Below are positions 8,365-16,839 of a DNA stretch of 64,000 nt, one piece after another (position 1 is the first letter of the stretch; each line of letters begins with the position of its first letter). Source of the stretch: Desulfobacteraceae bacterium (GTDB lineage Bacteria > Desulfobacterota > Desulfobacteria > Desulfobacterales > Desulfosalsimonadaceae); assembly GCA_011390465.1 (NCBI GenBank), contig JAABSH010000009.1, forward strand, positions 1 through 64,000. The letters are read 5' to 3'. Below the pieces are notes generated by a model. That model saw nothing but the letters and a program-made list of their open reading frames with translations, had not been told where the DNA came from and ran no database searches. Position numbers and translations under genes: made by a program.

Positions 8365-9233
8365 GAATCGGCCTCCTCATCTTCAAGTATTTCCTTTATT
8401 TCTCGCGCATACGAGTAATGTCCGGCCTGATCAATGTATTCTTCGAGCTTGGACGTCCAATTTTCCTTTGTTGCGTTCAGATTAATTGAAAGTTGGTCTA
8501 AGGCCTGCAAGACAGTATCTGCGTCGCAATTGAGAGTGAAGAACCGGGACATAGCGGCTGATAGTTTGTTTGGGTCGTTGCTGCCATATGAAAAAGAGAG
8601 GATTGCCACAGAATGCAATACACTTTCATCCGGAGATTCAGCATCTTCAGTCGTTTCCGCATTGGCAAACGACTGCTTGTTTTCCCATGTCAGAAGCAGC
8701 TTAAGCAGTGATTCTCTGTCGGACTCATTGGTCATCCCACTATAGGAGAGCAACTTCAAGGTGGTTATAAAGACCGCTCCTGAAGTGTTCTTGGGCTGGT
8801 ATTTGAGCAGGACGGTGCCCTTGTTGTCGTCAACACCCATAACTCCTGAGTTCAGCGACGACTCAATCGCGCCATCCGACCAGATTTCATATTTGCTTTC
8901 CGCGTCCAGACCGTCAAAGCCTATTGGTTTGCAAAATGAAGATGCTTTGCGTTTTTTCACAATGATTGAAACCGGCGCGTCAATGGCATTGCCAATGTCG
9001 GTGTCGGTCGGCGGATTTATGATAATCAGACCTGTGCCGTTTTGATAATTGGTCCGCGCCAGTTTGCGCACAGTGCCTGTAAAGTCATCAATCCCCTTGG
9101 AGCCCAGAAATACGCATGGAAAACCTTTCATGCCGATAGCTTCATCAACAGATACGAATAGTATTTCGGCTGATTGCTCCAGTATTGATGACTCAAACAG
9201 ATCTTTCTGGATATCGAGTATTAAGGTTTTCAT
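8361..9233 (-). CDS. Hypothetical defence-operon protein
   Basis: This is a 290-aa soluble protein of unknown family. The first 180 residues alternate short hydrophobic strands and loops (A-E-I-L-F-V-S-V, G-L-I-I-I-N-P, A-V-F-I-T-T-L-K-L-L-S-Y-S-G). They end in a Ser/Asp-rich segment followed by a Leu-rich helix, loosely like a Rossmann or GATase-type alpha/beta fold. Residues 190-290 are acidic and helical. It overlaps both neighbours by 4 bp (ATGA), between the giant ATPase and the NurA-like gene, and may be an adaptor between them. No catalytic motif was identified. Confidence 0.7.
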   Translation of the reverse strand: MKTLILDIQKDLFESSILEQSAEILFVSVDEAIGMKGFPCVFLGSKGIDDFTGTVRKLARTNYQNGTGLIIINPPTDTDIGNAIDAPVSIIVKKRKASSFCKPIGFDGLDAESKYEIWSDGAIESSLNSGVMGVDDNKGTVLLKYQPKNTSGAVFITTLKLLSYSGMTNESDRESLLKLLLTWENKQSFANAETTEDAESPDESVLHSVAILSFSYGSNDPNKLSAAMSRFFTLNCDADTVLQALDQLSINLNATKENWTSKLEEYIDQAGHYSYAREIKEILEDEEADS

Positions 9234-12200
9234 CGCAGCTCCAATCTTGTCCTGATAAGTTTCATCTTCTTCAGTGCCTTGATAGCCTCGTCATGATCCG
9301 GGTGCTCGTCTTCGCTATAATTCCCGGCATTCAGCCCTTTATAAATATCAACCCAGAGCTCAAAGGAAACAGGCTGGCCAGACTTCTCAAAGACATTGTC
9401 ACCATCGGCGATTACCTTTGTATTAAATGATTCATAGGCCATCTTGGTTTTCTGATAGGTATCCTTGGCATTCGGCTCTTCCATAATGCTTTTGCCTTCA
9501 GACTGAAGCAGCTTGTTCAATGCCTGAAGCTGAGTGCTGCGGATAATTTTCCTCAAATCGGATTTGATCGTATCCAGTCTGTCGGAGATCTTCTGCTGCA
9601 TTGGCTGGAGCTTGGACTCGCATGCGTCCACCTCGTCTTTCAGCATGGTAAGAAGCTCATCTTCAGCGGTATCATCGCACTGGGATTGAATCTGACTTTC
9701 CAAACCACCGGAGACCATCCCGTTGTATTTCTGAATCTCAGACTTGACCCCGCTGAGACCAGAAAGGATTTCCTGTGGTGCATCTTTGGTAAATTCGGAA
9801 AGCTGCGTCCATACGCTATTAGTGGCATCAAATGTCTGAATGACCGATTCCCAGCGAGTTCTTAAGGTAATAAATCTTACATGGAAGCTGTCGGACATGT
9901 CCGGTGAGACAAGATCACCCAATGCCGATAGCCGCCCCCAGGCTGACTCGTATTTTGAATCCACAAGATACTGATCGATTAGCAGGGTATAGTTACCAGC
10001 CTTAATCGTTGCCATGCGTGTCATGGATGGAGAGCCAACACCTTTCAGGGCATTTTCCAGCTCGTTCTGGATAGCCTTGAGCGGCAGTGTCAGCGGAACG
10101 ATCGGGAATGGCTTACCGGAAACGAGTTTGAGTTCGTTGCTGTCCTTGATGATTCGGTTGATTTCGGACAGAAGCTCCTCGCGTTTGGACAGAAAATTCT
10201 TTTTAAGCCAACTCAGGAAAGAGACCTTCTGCCAGAGCGAAAGTGTACTGTATTTTCGTTCAAACTGACCGATTTGGGCTGCTACACATTCGAATTCCAC
10301 ATTTTTGCTGCCGATTTCCAGCGGACACACTTTAATAATCAGGTTTTCGATCTGCAGAATATTTGCAACCAATTCCGTAAACGAATCCTCCTGTAACGAA
10401 TTTACAGACGATGCCGTAAGGATCTTAAAATCAATCGCTTTGATTTTCTTCTCGGCATCATCCAGCTTCAAACTGGCATCCGGATATGAAGCATTCCACA
10501 GGATTCCTGCCTGAGTCGGGAAAAGCCCTTCACAGTTTTTAATGGCTTCCTTACACTCGTTCTTCAGCCATTTGGAAGCGGCTTCCCGCCGAATTTCCAA
10601 CTGATTCTGATCTATTGCACGGAAAAGCTCCCCGCTGGTCTGACGAACAACACCCAGTCCAATCAGCAACTCAAGGATCTGCTCTATTTGCTGAACCGGC
10701 TTGAACTCCGTTTCAGGCACAATAAAAAAGAAATTCTTAGCCAGCTTATTCGCCGCAGTCTGTGTTTTCAGTTCACGCAAAATTGAAAAGAAACACCGGG
10801 GCACTCTCGGATTGTGATCCGTGGTTAAAATTTCCAGCAGATCACCATAGCTCCATGCGGTTGGAGGGTTGGTATTCTTTTTGGCAGCCTGCTTGCAGTT
10901 TTCAAACTCCACATCACTTAATGGGCCAGCATGATTCTCATGGGCAGCATCCAGCGAGTTGTTCGTTGCAAGCATATAGCGGTAGCCCTTGGCAAAATCC
11001 GCAACCGGAATGCCTTTTGCCTTGCTCCAGATTGGAGCGATCAGGTAACCGTCCTGCCTGATTTTGTTTGCCCAGTTTCTGGCCTTTGAAACCCATTCAT
11101 CCTGATAGGACTTCAGCAGACCATTGGCGACTTTGCTGAGCCTTGCTTCCTGTGGTTCGAATACAGATCCCCGGGCAGAATATTTAATCAGGAAATCTTC
11201 TTCCTGAACCACAAGGCGAGAGGTCAGCACGCATCTCTTCAGAATCGGATATTTATCAAGTTGCTCTTCAAAGGCTGCATAGTCTGCGGATGCAGGAAAT
11301 AACACGATAATCGGATGCACCCGCCCGGTGCCAAGGTATGTGCTCAGCTTTCTGATGGTCTCATCGGCGTCGAGGCAATAAACGATTGTCAGCTTGCCGT
11401 CCGGTGTCACCCGGAATCCATCCACAGATGGCGATGTGAATCGTGAAGAGAACACCTGATGAGGAATGCCGGACAATGCCTTTACGGTAGCTGCGTTCGC
11501 TAAGGACTCATCCAATAGCTTTGCCAAACCAAGGCATGTCGCAACAGTCCGTTTATTTTTAGAAGCGGATACCTCCTTTACATAATCCTCAAGCTTCTGC
11601 TCAAAGCGGCCGTCCTTGAAGAACCGGACACTTTCCGTATTCGGATTGAGCAATTTGTTGAATTCCTTCCACAGGCGGAACGTCATTCCGATAAAGCGGC
11701 TGTCTTCCACCCGGTAATCGGGGCTTAGGAATATCCTGTGCAGCGCCTCTGCGGCAAACTCAATTCCATCCCTTGGGTAAAGAGCCGTCAGTTGCTCGCC
11801 CCATTGCTCAAGGTCGGTGTAGATGACAATTTCCGAAGCCTCGTTGCTTCCTGCCGTGACCGAAAAGGCTTTCAACGCTTCCAGCAATCCCACCACGGAC
11901 AATTGGCATGTGGCGGTAAAGTAGGTGTCTGATCTCCCTTCAATCGGTTTGAAGCCGTATTCAGGCCGGATGAGTTCACTGGCAAGCGTTGACGCGTCGA
12001 TATGCACCATACTCAACTCAGCAAATGTCTTTCCGCGTCCTGCGATTTCATGCTCAAGGAGGATTTCAGCAACAGCCGGGGAGATGTTGGTAGGTGATGT
12101 TCCGCCCACGCCCAAGGGGAGCTGGCCGTAAACAATACGCTCCACGGTTTCCTGATGCACATCCTTGATCTTGCCGATCAAAGGCATGGCGGCGTTATCG

Positions 12201-13294
12201 TTGAAAATGTTGCCAGCCCGAGCATCGGTTTTGGCAAAATCCCTGATCAATGCCCACGAACTGATATCTTCGTTTCGCTCTTTGTGTCGGGCATAGGTCT
12301 CATGCACCGATGACATAATGACGTTCAGCCAGCCGAAGTTTCTGTTGGCCGAGAGGAAAGCCGCCTCCAGTGTACCCGCCGGATATTCCACCGACTTCGG
12401 CTCAGCCAGCGACTCTTTGATATGATTCACATACCGGCTTACATCGGTGACCTGATTCGGTTCGATGGTTACACTGCTGGCGCGACGCAAGTTCGGACCG
12501 ATCTGAATCTGGTCCCTCATACCCATGGAGCAGAGCAGCAGGAAATTCACATAGGGGTGCTGGCTGCGCCAGTTTTCGTGCTTGATAACCTCGGAGACCA
12601 TCAGCAGGTATTCATCATCAATACTGGACGGGGTGTCATCACGAAGGCCCCGCTTCAGATCACCGGGGGTTTCCACTTCGTCAACGATTATCCAGAGATG
12701 TTTGATCCCTTTAGGTTTGAGGATTTCCATTGCGGCATCGAGCCGTGCGGAATAATCCAGCTCTTTGTTTTTCACGCAGGCGGTCAACTGATCAAGCGGA
12801 ATCCCCTTGGCATGAAGGACGTTGGTGATGTCTGTATAGAGCGCTTTAACGCCACCGGATTTCACATCGCATTCGAGCGTCTGACGAAGGGATTCAACGG
12901 TGAGTCGTGCAACCCATGTGGGTGCATCAAGCTCATCATCACATACAGAGCTGTAGCGTATGTACACAGGCAGGACACCATCGGACAGCGCCGGTTCAAG
13001 CACCCGTGCCTTTTTATCTTTTCGGTTATAGGGAGCGACCACATATTCGTGTTCATTCAAGAGCCACTCATCGATCTGTCCGGTGGCCTCTCCAATCAGT
13101 TCATAGCCGAGACGGGTCTTACCAAGACCCCAGTCTCCGAATGCCACGAAAAATCCCGCAATATCGTGAGTCTGACCATCCCAGAACGAACGCCGGAATT
13201 GGTGCAGAGCGTTAAATACCTGATTTTGTCCAACCATGCAGAAGCTGGGTGGATAAAGCGCGACTCCTTTTGCTGCCCAAGGTTTCATTATCAT
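9230..13294 (-). CDS. Giant P-loop ATPase of the defence operon
   Basis: This 1354-aa protein is by far the largest in the operon. Its N-terminus carries a Walker A G-D-W-G-L-G-K-T (53-60) and Walker B W-I-I-V-D-E (201-206), then L-L-L-C-S-M-G as a possible sensor strand, indicating an AAA/STAND-type NTPase. The remaining thousand residues are not recognised. The last third is rich in heptad-like Leu and charged residues (coiled coil). An upstream in-frame start exists at 13369, but ATG 13294 follows GGAGG and lies one base past the previous stop. It resembles BrxC/PglY ATPases of BREX in size and layout only. A role in sensing or remodelling DNA is inferred. Confidence 0.8.
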   Translation of the reverse strand: MIMKPWAAKGVALYPPSFCMVGQNQVFNALHQFRRSFWDGQTHDIAGFFVAFGDWGLGKTRLGYELIGEATGQIDEWLLNEHEYVVAPYNRKDKKARVLEPALSDGVLPVYIRYSSVCDDELDAPTWVARLTVESLRQTLECDVKSGGVKALYTDITNVLHAKGIPLDQLTACVKNKELDYSARLDAAMEILKPKGIKHLWIIVDEVETPGDLKRGLRDDTPSSIDDEYLLMVSEVIKHENWRSQHPYVNFLLLCSMGMRDQIQIGPNLRRASSVTIEPNQVTDVSRYVNHIKESLAEPKSVEYPAGTLEAAFLSANRNFGWLNVIMSSVHETYARHKERNEDISSWALIRDFAKTDARAGNIFNDNAAMPLIGKIKDVHQETVERIVYGQLPLGVGGTSPTNISPAVAEILLEHEIAGRGKTFAELSMVHIDASTLASELIRPEYGFKPIEGRSDTYFTATCQLSVVGLLEALKAFSVTAGSNEASEIVIYTDLEQWGEQLTALYPRDGIEFAAEALHRIFLSPDYRVEDSRFIGMTFRLWKEFNKLLNPNTESVRFFKDGRFEQKLEDYVKEVSASKNKRTVATCLGLAKLLDESLANAATVKALSGIPHQVFSSRFTSPSVDGFRVTPDGKLTIVYCLDADETIRKLSTYLGTGRVHPIIVLFPASADYAAFEEQLDKYPILKRCVLTSRLVVQEEDFLIKYSARGSVFEPQEARLSKVANGLLKSYQDEWVSKARNWANKIRQDGYLIAPIWSKAKGIPVADFAKGYRYMLATNNSLDAAHENHAGPLSDVEFENCKQAAKKNTNPPTAWSYGDLLEILTTDHNPRVPRCFFSILRELKTQTAANKLAKNFFFIVPETEFKPVQQIEQILELLIGLGVVRQTSGELFRAIDQNQLEIRREAASKWLKNECKEAIKNCEGLFPTQAGILWNASYPDASLKLDDAEKKIKAIDFKILTASSVNSLQEDSFTELVANILQIENLIIKVCPLEIGSKNVEFECVAAQIGQFERKYSTLSLWQKVSFLSWLKKNFLSKREELLSEINRIIKDSNELKLVSGKPFPIVPLTLPLKAIQNELENALKGVGSPSMTRMATIKAGNYTLLIDQYLVDSKYESAWGRLSALGDLVSPDMSDSFHVRFITLRTRWESVIQTFDATNSVWTQLSEFTKDAPQEILSGLSGVKSEIQKYNGMVSGGLESQIQSQCDDTAEDELLTMLKDEVDACESKLQPMQQKISDRLDTIKSDLRKIIRSTQLQALNKLLQSEGKSIMEEPNAKDTYQKTKMAYESFNTKVIADGDNVFEKSGQPVSFELWVDIYKGLNAGNYSEDEHPDHDEAIKALKKMKLIRTRLELR

Positions 13295-13295
13295 T

Positions 13296-14462
13296 TTACT
13301 GTTCCTCCGCGAGGTTGTTATTCGTTTTAATTCCGATAACCGTCCCTCTTGCGGACGGTGTAAATTCAATTTTCAGGCGACGATAGTTACTGTCACCGAA
13401 CAAGCCGCGTCCCATCCGGGGCTGGCCAGTGTGATAGGTTTCAATGACTAGACGGTCGTCATACATGGCTTCATGTGCAAACTGGTCCAGAGCCTCTTCC
13501 CGCTCTTCAACCGGGGTCTGGCAAAGCTCGCCAAATTTGTCCGCAAGGGCGCTGGCGATGGCGTATCCTTCAACGTCCATGGTTTGCCGCAATGCATCAA
13601 GAAAGAACTCATCCTTTGACTTGCCTTGGCCCCCGGAAGCCGAAACGCCGAATGATTCAAGGACATCGTGACCGAGCATCCGGCCAACGTGATCCGTATC
13701 AACGGCCCAGCCATTGCCTTCGTCACTGAAAATTCCGATATAGAAAAGCAACCCGAAGCTCTTTTTAATGGCTGATGAAAGATCCTTAATGGAGGGCTGG
13801 TCGACACGTATGCCACACCATTCAATGGACAGACTCAAGCCGTGTTCCGACAGTTCGGCAATCCATAAGGGACCCAATGCCAATTCCGCATGGTCGGAGA
13901 GCAGGGCATTGAACTGCAGACAATCCTTGGAGGTGATATCCAGTCTGGCCTGTTCCGGCCCTATAAATGACATCTGACTCTTGGGGAATTTGTTGAACAC
14001 GTCCACCTGCAGCAGCCAGCCCTTGAGCATCAGCCCAATCAGAAGTCGTGTTCTTGGTTCCCGGAGCAGAAGATTTTTTGCCAGCAAATGAAGCCACTCA
14101 TCTGACTCAGCGCTATTCTTGTAGGTGTTTCCCAGCTCCAATCCTGCCTCAGAAACCACAAAACCGTGGTCTGTTTTCCGGATAAGGTCGAGCCCGTTTA
14201 CACACAGCCTCTGGCCGAAACGCTCGAAGCCCATGGCGTTGACAATCCCATCTGTTCCACGTCCTCGAGGTTTACCATCTTTCTTGAAGGTCAGGGTCGG
14301 CGTGATATCGAACAGCTCCTGCTCGATCTCCTGTCGTGTATAAACACGGCCTTCTTCCGCCCGGGCGAGAGCCTCCGGGTATTCCTGATACCTTGTCGGG
14401 TCACTCCACAGAAATAGTTTTGGTAATGCTACCTTCGAGGAGGTGTCTTTTATCTGACTCAT
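13296..14462 (-). CDS. Hypothetical defence-operon protein, winged-helix-like N-terminus
   Basis: This is a 388-aa soluble protein, family not recognised. Residues 35-105 (Y-T-R-Q-E-I-E-Q-E-L then G-I-V-N-A-M-G-F-E-R-F-G) look like an inserted winged-helix or DNA-binding segment, followed by F-V-V-S-E-A-G-L-E-L-G. The middle is hydrophobic and helical and the C-terminus is basic beta-rich. It overlaps the upstream 403-aa gene by 4 bp and is followed after one base by the giant ATPase, so the three are probably made in fixed ratio. It may be a DNA-contacting partner of the ATPase (inference). Confidence 0.7.
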   Translation of the reverse strand: MSQIKDTSSKVALPKLFLWSDPTRYQEYPEALARAEEGRVYTRQEIEQELFDITPTLTFKKDGKPRGRGTDGIVNAMGFERFGQRLCVNGLDLIRKTDHGFVVSEAGLELGNTYKNSAESDEWLHLLAKNLLLREPRTRLLIGLMLKGWLLQVDVFNKFPKSQMSFIGPEQARLDITSKDCLQFNALLSDHAELALGPLWIAELSEHGLSLSIEWCGIRVDQPSIKDLSSAIKKSFGLLFYIGIFSDEGNGWAVDTDHVGRMLGHDVLESFGVSASGGQGKSKDEFFLDALRQTMDVEGYAIASALADKFGELCQTPVEEREEALDQFAHEAMYDDRLVIETYHTGQPRMGRGLFGDSNYRRLKIEFTPSARGTVIGIKTNNNLAEEQ

Positions 14463-15670
14463 GTATTCACCTCCTGCGGTTGATTTTTTTGTAAATGTTT
14501 TCTGACCGCTTCAATCATGCGGTCCTGCAAAGACTTGCCGGGCCGAAACACGGAACGAAGCCGTCCTGCCATCAAGGTGGACTGGAAATCTTCATGAAGA
14601 ACGAGGTTGTCATCGGCCTGTTCCAGAATGTCCAGAGCCAGCAGGTTCTCCATCATATTTGCAACCTGTTCCTCCTCCAGCGGTCTGGCGGCAAAACACT
14701 CCTGGCATTGAACCAGCGGCGGCAACCAGTCTTTCAGTAATCCCATTTTCCGTGTTTCATAAAACAGCGCCACACCGGACAACCCGGCTCCGGGTTGTAA
14801 AACCAATTCGAAGCTCGGTGAAAAAGCGGTCTTTGCCCGGTAATGATTAATCGCCAGCTGGGTCACGGCCTTGTAAAATGGCTGTTCAATCAGAGCATCC
14901 TGCAACGCATTCCGGGCAGCGTCAGCTGTCCCCATCTCACTCATCGGCTTTCCATGTTCATCAAAGAGCGCGATGCCGCTTTGAATATCCGATCGGCTGA
15001 CATTCCATGGTGCGGGAACCAGATTCATGAACTGCGCATTGCCGTCAGCGTCAACTAAGGGAAGGATCGGAAGAAGTGCCGGCGTGCGACCATGAACGTT
15101 GCACGGTTCGGGCTTGGCATAGGGCACAAAACGTTTGAGTACAAAATCAAAAAGGTCCTGGGGGCGGGCAGTCCGGCCCAGTAAGGATTGATTCCAGTTA
15201 TCCCAGTTGGTCTGCCTTTCGGGAAGAGACGCAAGCAGTGATGGTATCTGATCCGCTTTCTGGTCGATGATCCGTTTCCCATCGGCCTCGATTCGGTTCA
15301 GCATCCGGTTTATAGCTGAGAGGAACGGCAGCAGCTCATCGCCGGACCATTTTTCAACCTCATCATGCAGTCCCTGCTTGGCGGCGGAAGCGGCACCTTC
15401 GGCAAGAATGGAAATCAGATAGTCGCGATATTCTGGAACTTGAAATAAAGCGTTACGAAGCGCCTTTTCTGTATCTTCCCGGAGCAGGCTCCAGAGTTTG
15501 GGTGAAAGGCTCCAGATATCCGTGGCCGTCGTATGCAGAACTCCCGCATTTTCAAGGGCGGTAATCCAGTCCTGAGCACCGGTAACGCCGTCCAGTTCAA
15601 AACGGGTTACCTCGCCCCATGTAATGAGGTGCTCAATCAGTTTTTTTGCTGATGCCAATTGGCGTTTCAC
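14459..15670 (-). CDS. Hypothetical defence-operon protein
   Basis: This is a 403-aa, mostly helical soluble protein with no recognised domain. Its N-terminal 60 residues (L-I-E-H-L-I-T-W-G-E-V-T-R-F-E-L, then W-I-T-A-L-E-N-A-G-V-L) are compatible with a winged helix. A cluster Q-C-Q-E-C-F (two Cys) occurs near residue 320 but without a second pair to form a zinc site. It starts at GTG behind a purine-rich GGGGGA, overlapping the YhcG stop. It is sandwiched between YhcG and the 388-aa protein. Function unknown. Confidence 0.65.
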   Translation of the reverse strand: MKRQLASAKKLIEHLITWGEVTRFELDGVTGAQDWITALENAGVLHTTATDIWSLSPKLWSLLREDTEKALRNALFQVPEYRDYLISILAEGAASAAKQGLHDEVEKWSGDELLPFLSAINRMLNRIEADGKRIIDQKADQIPSLLASLPERQTNWDNWNQSLLGRTARPQDLFDFVLKRFVPYAKPEPCNVHGRTPALLPILPLVDADGNAQFMNLVPAPWNVSRSDIQSGIALFDEHGKPMSEMGTADAARNALQDALIEQPFYKAVTQLAINHYRAKTAFSPSFELVLQPGAGLSGVALFYETRKMGLLKDWLPPLVQCQECFAARPLEEEQVANMMENLLALDILEQADDNLVLHEDFQSTLMAGRLRSVFRPGKSLQDRMIEAVRKHLQKNQPQEVNT

Positions 15671-16800
15671 TTGTTATCCCCCAAGTGTTCCTCAATCATT
15701 TTGCGCTCTTTTTCTAATTCCAGCTTTAGCTCTTTTTCGCTTGGCAGATAAAGCATATATTTTGACGCGAAAATCTGTTTCCGCTCACTCAGTACCGAAT
15801 ATTTGGCAACGGCTTCATTTTTCTTTGTGCAGAGAACCAGTCCAATGGTAGGGTTGTCATCATCTGCTGTATACAAATCATCAAACATCCGGACATACCC
15901 ATCCATCTGCCCCACATCCTTGTAAGAAAGCTCCCCCATTTTGAGGTCGATCAGCAGATAGCATTTGATAATGCAGTTGTAGAACACCAGATCGATGTAG
16001 AGATCTGTATCATCAAAGCGCAGCCGTTTCTGTCTCCCGACAAAAGCAAACCCCTTTCCCAGTTCCAGAAGAAATTTTTGTAAATGGGTAATGATAGCCT
16101 GCTCCAATGTGGTTTCACGCAGGCTCGGAGAATCCGGCAACCCGAGGAATTCTAACACATAGGGTGATTTTAAAATTGTCTCGGGAGACCTGGGGTTCCC
16201 GGGCAGGCGTTCTCTGTCAGAAGCTGTCAGGCCAGCTTCGCCGCGGTTCGATATGATCCGCTCATAATAAGAAGAATGAATCTGTCTTTCCAGTTGCGCC
16301 TTGCTCCATCCACATTCAATGGCCTCTAACTCGTAAAATAAACGGGCTTTTCCGTCCGCTACGCGCATCAGGGCGCGGTAGTGGGACCAGGAAAGCTGCG
16401 ATGAAAAGCGCGTTGTCGGCTTTATATCTACAGGCACCAATTCGCCACCTGATGGGTGACCTTTTGTAATCAGGCCTGATTGGTCACCTGATGGGTGACC
16501 AATTTCAGGGAACCGGTCCTGGTAGACCTGATAAAATGTCCGAAAATATTTAAGATTGGTTAAAGAATAGCCGGAAGCATACCGTTTTGTTAATCGTTCG
16601 GACATATCTTCTAAAACCCGTTTCCCATATTCTGCCCGTTCCTCGCCTCCCTGTAATTCCTGCACGATCTCCCGCCCGATTAACCAATAGGCCACAACCA
16701 TGTTACTATTGACAGAACGGACAACATTGGATCGGGCTTCTTCAAGGATGCTGACAATCCGGTCGAAAAGGGAGTTTAATTTTTCAGGTACGTTATTCAT
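15667..16800 (-). CDS. yhcG: YhcG-type PD-(D/E)XK nuclease (DUF1016)
   Basis: This 377-aa protein has the two YhcG parts. The first is an N-terminal DUF1016 helical domain (about 10-175, with W-L-I-G-R-E-I-V and the L-S-W-S-H-Y segment). The second is a C-terminal PD-(D/E)XK nuclease with D-L-Y-I-D-L-V-F-Y (Asp260) and L-I-D-L-K-M-G (Asp275, Lys277). The catalytic residues look intact. Residues 101-118 hold two copies of G-H-P-S-G, from a 16-bp direct repeat at 16446 and 16485. The gene has its own AGGAG site and is set off from the kinase gene by 39 bp, the largest gap in the operon. YhcG proteins frequently travel with type I RM loci. Confidence 0.9.
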   Translation of the reverse strand: MNNVPEKLNSLFDRIVSILEEARSNVVRSVNSNMVVAYWLIGREIVQELQGGEERAEYGKRVLEDMSERLTKRYASGYSLTNLKYFRTFYQVYQDRFPEIGHPSGDQSGLITKGHPSGGELVPVDIKPTTRFSSQLSWSHYRALMRVADGKARLFYELEAIECGWSKAQLERQIHSSYYERIISNRGEAGLTASDRERLPGNPRSPETILKSPYVLEFLGLPDSPSLRETTLEQAIITHLQKFLLELGKGFAFVGRQKRLRFDDTDLYIDLVFYNCIIKCYLLIDLKMGELSYKDVGQMDGYVRMFDDLYTADDDNPTIGLVLCTKKNEAVAKYSVLSERKQIFASKYMLYLPSEKELKLELEKERKMIEEHLGDNK

Positions 16801-16839
16801 GGCTTTAGCTCCTATCTTCTCTTATCAAAGCTGCTTCAT

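Noticed and set aside
12422-13330. Long plus-strand ORF (302 aa) opposite the giant ATPase
   Set aside because: It lies fully antisense to a gene with clear Walker motifs, has no ribosome binding site and no family resemblance. It is a codon-bias shadow.
13295-13369. An N-terminal extension of the giant ATPase reaching into the upstream gene
   Set aside because: The frame is open, but GGAGG with an ATG at 13294 directly after the previous stop is the better start, and the 75-bp overlap would be unlike the 1-4 bp overlaps elsewhere in the operon.
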